Positions 60,902 through 64,000 of a stretch of 64,000 bases of DNA are shown here, piece by piece. Position 1 is the stretch's first letter. Each line of letters starts with the position of its first letter. The position numbers and the translations under genes were made by a program. The notes below the pieces were generated by a model. That model saw only the letters and a list, made by a program, of their open reading frames with translations, had not been told where the DNA came from and did not search any database. This DNA comes from Leisingera caerulea DSM 24564. GTDB taxonomy: Bacteria > Pseudomonadota > Alphaproteobacteria > Rhodobacterales > Rhodobacteraceae. The stretch spans positions 72,717-136,716 of the forward strand of contig NZ_KI421513.1 in the NCBI RefSeq assembly GCF_000473325.1, given 5' to 3'.

Positions 60902-62680
60902 TCACTGATCCTGCGGGATCACGCGCAGGCCCAGCTCCATCAGCTGTTCCGCCATCGGCTCAGAGGGCGCGGCCATCATCAGGTCTTCGGCGCGCTGGTT
61001 CATCGGGAACATGATGACCTCGCGGATGTTGGCCTCATCGGCCAGCAGCATCACCATGCGGTCGATACCGGCCGCGCAGCCGCCGTGCGGCGGGGCGCCG
61101 TACTGGAACGCATTGACCATGCCGCCAAAGCGCTTCTTGACTTCGTCCTCGCCATACCCGGCGATTTCGAAGGCCTTGAACATGATCTCCGGCTTGTGGT
61201 TCCGGATCGCACCGGAGACCAGCTCATAGCCGTTGCAGGCCAGGTCATACTGATAGCCGGTCACGGCCAGCGGATCGCCCTCCAGCGCCTCCATGCCGCC
61301 CTTGGGCATCGAGAACGGGTTGTGGTCGAAGTCCAGCTTCCCGCTCTCCTCGTCCTCCTGGTAGATCGGGAAATCCACGATCCAGGCAAAGGCGAAACGG
61401 TCCTGCTCGGTCAGCCCCAGTTCCTCGCCGATCACGTTGCGCGCCTTGCCCGCAACGGTCTGGAAGGTCTTGGGCTTGCCGCCCAGGAAGAAGGCGGCAT
61501 CGCCCACGCCCAGTTCCAGCTGCTGGCGGATCGCCTCGGTGCGCTCGGGGCCGATGTTCTTGGCCAGCGGGCCCGCGGCTTCCATGCCGTCCGCGCCCTC
61601 GCGCCAGAAGATGTAGCCCATGCCCGGCAGGCCCTCTTTCTGGGCAAACGCGTTCATCCGGTCGCAGAACTTGCGGGAGCCGCCTTTGGGCGCCGGGATG
61701 GCGCGGATTTCGGTGCCGTCCTGCTCCAGCAGCTTGGCGAAAATCGCAAAGCCCGAGCCACGGAAGTGGTCGGAAACCACCTGCATCTTGATCGGGTTCC
61801 TGAGGTCCGGCTTGTCGGTGCCATACCACAGTGCTGCGTCCTTATAGGAAATCTGCGGCCAGGTCTGATCCACCTTGCGGCCGCCGCCGAACTCCTCGAA
61901 CACGCCTTTCATCACCGGCTCGATGGTGTCGAACACGTCCTGCTGGGTGACAAAGGACATCTCCATGTCGAGCTGGTAGAAGTCGGTCGGCGAGCGGTCG
62001 GCGCGCGGGTCCTCGTCGCGGAAGCAGGGCGCGATCTGGAAATACTTGTCAAAGCCCGAGACCATCATCAGCTGCTTGAACTGCTGCGGCGCCTGCGGCA
62101 GCGCATAGAACTTGCCCGGGTGCAGGCGCGACGGCACCAGGAAGTCGCGCGCGCCCTCGGGGCTGGACGCGGTGATGATCGGGGTCTGGTACTCGTTGAA
62201 GCCGATGTCCCACATGCGGCGGCGGATCGAGGCCACCATGTTGGAGCGCAGCAGCATGTTCTTCTGCATCTTCTCGCGGCGCAGGTCCAGGTAGCGGTAG
62301 CGCAGGCGGGTTTCCTCCGGGTATTCCTGATCGCCGAACACCATCAGCGGCAGTTCTTCGGATTTGCCCAGCACTTCGATGTCGCGGATGAAGACCTCAA
62401 CCTCGCCGGTCGGGATCTTGTGGTTCACCAGGCTTTCGTCGCGCGCCTTCACCTCGCCGTCGATGCGGATGCACCATTCGCTGCGGACCTTCTCGATCTC
62501 GGCAAACACCGGGCTGTCCGGGTCGGCCATGACCTGGGTCACGCCGTAATGGTCGCGCAGGTCGATGAACAGCAGGCCGCCGTGGTCGCGGACGCGGTGG
62601 ACCCAGCCCGACAGGCGGACGGTTTCCCCGACGTTGGATTTGTTCAGTTCGGCGCAGGTATGGCTGCGGTAAGCGTGCAT
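60902..62680 (-). CDS. aspS: Aspartyl-tRNA synthetase
   Basis: A 592-residue class II synthetase. The N-terminal OB domain ([21 protein letters not shown]) binds the anticodon, followed by the class II core with motif 2 ([19 protein letters not shown]) and motif 3 (GIDRMVMLL), and the GAD insertion domain in the middle. The bacterial length and GAD domain are normal. Whether it also mischarges tRNA-Asn depends on the presence of asnS/gatCAB, which cannot be seen here. Start 62680 ([15 protein letters not shown]) has an AAAGG site. Confidence 0.96.
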   Translation of the reverse strand: MHAYRSHTCAELNKSNVGETVRLSGWVHRVRDHGGLLFIDLRDHYGVTQVMADPDSPVFAEIEKVRSEWCIRIDGEVKARDESLVNHKIPTGEVEVFIRDIEVLGKSEELPLMVFGDQEYPEETRLRYRYLDLRREKMQKNMLLRSNMVASIRRRMWDIGFNEYQTPIITASSPEGARDFLVPSRLHPGKFYALPQAPQQFKQLMMVSGFDKYFQIAPCFRDEDPRADRSPTDFYQLDMEMSFVTQQDVFDTIEPVMKGVFEEFGGGRKVDQTWPQISYKDAALWYGTDKPDLRNPIKMQVVSDHFRGSGFAIFAKLLEQDGTEIRAIPAPKGGSRKFCDRMNAFAQKEGLPGMGYIFWREGADGMEAAGPLAKNIGPERTEAIRQQLELGVGDAAFFLGGKPKTFQTVAGKARNVIGEELGLTEQDRFAFAWIVDFPIYQEDEESGKLDFDHNPFSMPKGGMEALEGDPLAVTGYQYDLACNGYELVSGAIRNHKPEIMFKAFEIAGYGEDEVKKRFGGMVNAFQYGAPPHGGCAAGIDRMVMLLADEANIREVIMFPMNQRAEDLMMAAPSEPMAEQLMELGLRVIPQDQ

Positions 62681-62863
62681 CGGTTGACCTTTCGTTATAC
62701 CGGTCTTGTGCCCGGGCGGGCCGTCGTTCGGGAGATGCGCACAGGAGCGGCGCGGAATTCGTCCGGGGTGGTACACAAGTTTGCGGCTCAGTTGTCAAGC
62801 AAACAGGGCCATTTCCGCCCCGGCAGCGGCCCGGTTTTTGCCGGTTCCGTGAAATGGGCAAAG

Positions 62864-63057
62864 GCTCCCGCCCCTTGCCCGCCCCGCCGCTGCGCGGCCG
62901 GACGGCAAGCGTTGGGCCCGGCGCCCCGCCGGCGGCGGGGCGCCGGGGGCGTTCTGCGGCAACCGCAGCGCGCCGCAGGCGCGCTGCCGGGCCCAAGGGC
63001 ACACGCCGGCTGGCGCCAGCCAGGCGGCGCGCGTCCGCGGGAGCGCTCCGCCGTTAC
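62864..63057. repeat. Family B palindromic element (f), multi-branched
   Basis: The 389-base gap 62681-63069 between aspS and pabC holds this largest copy. An outer stem TTGGGCCCGG/CCGGGCCCAA (62912-62921 with 62987-62996) encloses three hairpins: 62922-62930 with 62934-62942, 62954-62959 with 62963-62968, and 62969-62974 with 62978-62983. A further palindrome GGCTGGCGCCAGCC (63008-63021) follows, and the end GCGGGAGCGCTCC ... CCGTTAC (63037-63057) is the reverse complement of the 7840 element's start. No other feature is seen in the gap. Confidence 0.7.
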
Positions 63058-63069
63058 ATCAGCCGGGCC

Positions 63070-63723
63070 CTACACCAGCCGTGCCAGGATCAGCCCGCGC
63101 AGGGAGTTGCCCATATGGATGGCCCTCGCATCGCGCAGGTCCTGCACCCTCAGCACCTGCTCCTGGCATTTGCCGGTCTCCAGCATCACCTGCCGCAATA
63201 TGCCCGGCAGCAGGCCGCAGCTCAGCGGCGGTGTCACCACCTGCCCGTCTGCGCGGGTCAGGAAAAGATTGGTGATGGTGCCCTCGCACAGCTCGCCGCG
63301 CTGGTTCAGGAACAGCAGTTCCTCCACGCCCTCCGGCAGCTCTGCCCGGGCCGCGTCATAGAACGCACGGCGGGTGGTCTTGTGCTGCAGCCAGAGATCA
63401 TCAGCGTTCAGCCGGGTCTGCGCAAGGCCCAGCCGCCACTGTGCGGGGCTGCTGCCCAGCGGGGCCGTCGTCAGATCAAGCTGCCCGTCCGCATCCAGCG
63501 TCAGACGGCAGCGCAGCGGAGCGTCGCCGGCAGCTTCTGCCAAAACCGCCTCTGCCTGCTCCGGATCGAACGGGATCCCGAACACCGCAGCGCTGCGCCC
63601 CATCCGGGCCAGATGCGCCTTTAGATGCCGGAACCCCGCGCCCGGGTGCCAGCCCAGCGTTTCGATCAGGCGGAAAGCGGGATCGTTCTGGAGGGCGTCA
63701 CGCGGGCAAACCGGGCTTTCCAT
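63070..63723 (-). CDS. pabC: Aminodeoxychorismate lyase-like class IV aminotransferase
   Basis: A 217-residue PLP enzyme of fold type IV, probably releasing p-aminobenzoate from aminodeoxychorismate for folate synthesis. The Schiff-base lysine is Lys115 in LQHKTTRRAFYD, and LNQRGELCEGTITNLFL carries the conserved Glu and phosphate-binding turn. It is shorter than E. coli PabC (269 residues). It overlaps pabB by 58 bases, consistent with joint translation. Confidence 0.85.
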   Translation of the reverse strand: MESPVCPRDALQNDPAFRLIETLGWHPGAGFRHLKAHLARMGRSAAVFGIPFDPEQAEAVLAEAAGDAPLRCRLTLDADGQLDLTTAPLGSSPAQWRLGLAQTRLNADDLWLQHKTTRRAFYDAARAELPEGVEELLFLNQRGELCEGTITNLFLTRADGQVVTPPLSCGLLPGILRQVMLETGKCQEQVLRVQDLRDARAIHMGNSLRGLILARLV

Positions 63724-64000
63724 AGCGCTTCCTCATATTCCGATTCCGCGGTGCTGTCCCAGACCACGCCGCCGCCCACGTTGAGCGTCGCGCGGCCCTC
63801 TTCCAGCATCAGCGTGCGGATCGCCACGTTGAACTCCGACGCGCCGTCCGGCGCCGCCCAGCCGATGGTCCCGCAATAGATGTCGCGCGCCCAGGGCTCC
63901 AGCTCCGCCAGGATCTCCATCGACCGGATTTTTGGCGCACCGGTGATCGAGCCGCAGGGGAACAGTGCCGCGAAGATATCCGCCAGCCCCGCATCGGGCC
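63666..64000 (-). CDS. pabB: Aminodeoxychorismate synthase component I, 3' part (cut by window end)
   Basis: Only the C-terminal 110 or so residues are in the window. CGSITGAPKIRSMEILAELE is the diagnostic chorismate-binding motif of PabB/TrpE, followed by YCGTIGWAAPDGASEFNVAI and GGGVVWDSTAESEYEE with the magnesium-binding glutamates. PabB plus glutaminase PabA makes aminodeoxychorismate. The start lies beyond base 64000. It overlaps pabC at its 3' end; the pair supports the PabB (rather than TrpE) reading. Confidence 0.9.
   Translation of the reverse strand, partial: PDAGLADIFAALFPCGSITGAPKIRSMEILAELEPWARDIYCGTIGWAAPDGASEFNVAIRTLMLEEGRATLNVGGGVVWDSTAESEYEEALWKARFARVTPSRTIPLSA

Overview
The window looks like a chromosomal segment of a marine alphaproteobacterium of the Rhodobacteraceae (Roseobacter group, Leisingera/Phaeobacter/Ruegeria-like). 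The evidence is high GC with GC-rich third positions, a GcrA cell-cycle regulator, a PopZ-like polar protein, the methylmalonyl-CoA epimerase/DUF1467 pair, the PCMT/TolC pair, three tandem DUF6455-type cysteine proteins, and other small proteins typical of that family. No tRNA, rRNA, CRISPR array, intact insertion sequence or prophage was recognised. Both ends are cut: the right end lies inside pabB.

Layout. 0-6 kb: an MsbA-like ABC exporter, a family-2 glycosyltransferase, ygfZ, a fructosamine-kinase-like gene, a secreted protein and efp. 6-13 kb: cobQ, the PopZ-like gene, a TolC-family outer membrane protein with a PCMT homologue, two tandem mini-DksA/TraR proteins and an entericidin-like lipoprotein. 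13-18 kb: an accessory stretch with a low-GC orphan gene bracketed by repeats, lepA, a frameshifted gene and small proteins. 18-26 kb: a LysR regulator, a tyrosine phosphatase divergent from a sirtuin, a copper-chaperone pair, rpmB, meaB and hrpB. 26-34 kb: a Nudix hydrolase, a Pit-type phosphate transporter, an SDR, argF-argD, an EamA transporter, an ABC-2 permease and gcrA. 34-39 kb: a two-domain HxlR-like regulator divergent from a VOC protein, a YHS protein, yghU, an NTF2-like protein, an SseB-like protein and a uracil-DNA glycosylase. 39.7-44.4 kb: a surface-polysaccharide module, kpsT-kpsE-kdsA-phosphomannomutase. 44-51 kb: AsmA, a pentapeptide-repeat membrane protein with a low-GC core, rimO and a low-GC gene with a premature stop. 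51-57.5 kb: a CDGSH protein, three DUF6455 paralogues, a short YigZ-like protein, an M48 protease, DUF167, a nitroreductase, an EI24 protein, mce and a response regulator. 58-64 kb: a DUF1501/DUF1800 pair, aspS and pabC-pabB.

Cooperation between genes. MeaB and methylmalonyl-CoA epimerase both serve the propionyl-CoA/methylmalonyl-CoA route, whose mutase uses a cobalamin cofactor; CobQ makes a cobalamin precursor. ArgF and ArgD serve arginine synthesis. KpsT/KpsE with KdsA and the hexose-phosphate mutase point to a Kdo-linked surface glycan. PabB/PabC make p-aminobenzoate for folate.

Most unusual content. Two families of intergenic palindromic elements are scattered through the window. Family A elements (1971, 13476, 14645, 17327, 23316, 48157, 50850) share a core containing GGGCGCTGCCCGG followed by a small hairpin, and tend to sit beside low-GC or broken genes. 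Family B elements (7840, 25935, 55673, 57847, 62864; partial at 29195) combine GC-rich hairpins, usually a GCCCAAC box, and a GCGGGAGC end. I did not find a clearly new multi-gene system. The best leads are the repeat families, the repeat-bracketed gene at 13.6-14.5 kb, the perfect hairpin on the lepA stop codon, and the 11-bp phased repeats ahead of rimO.
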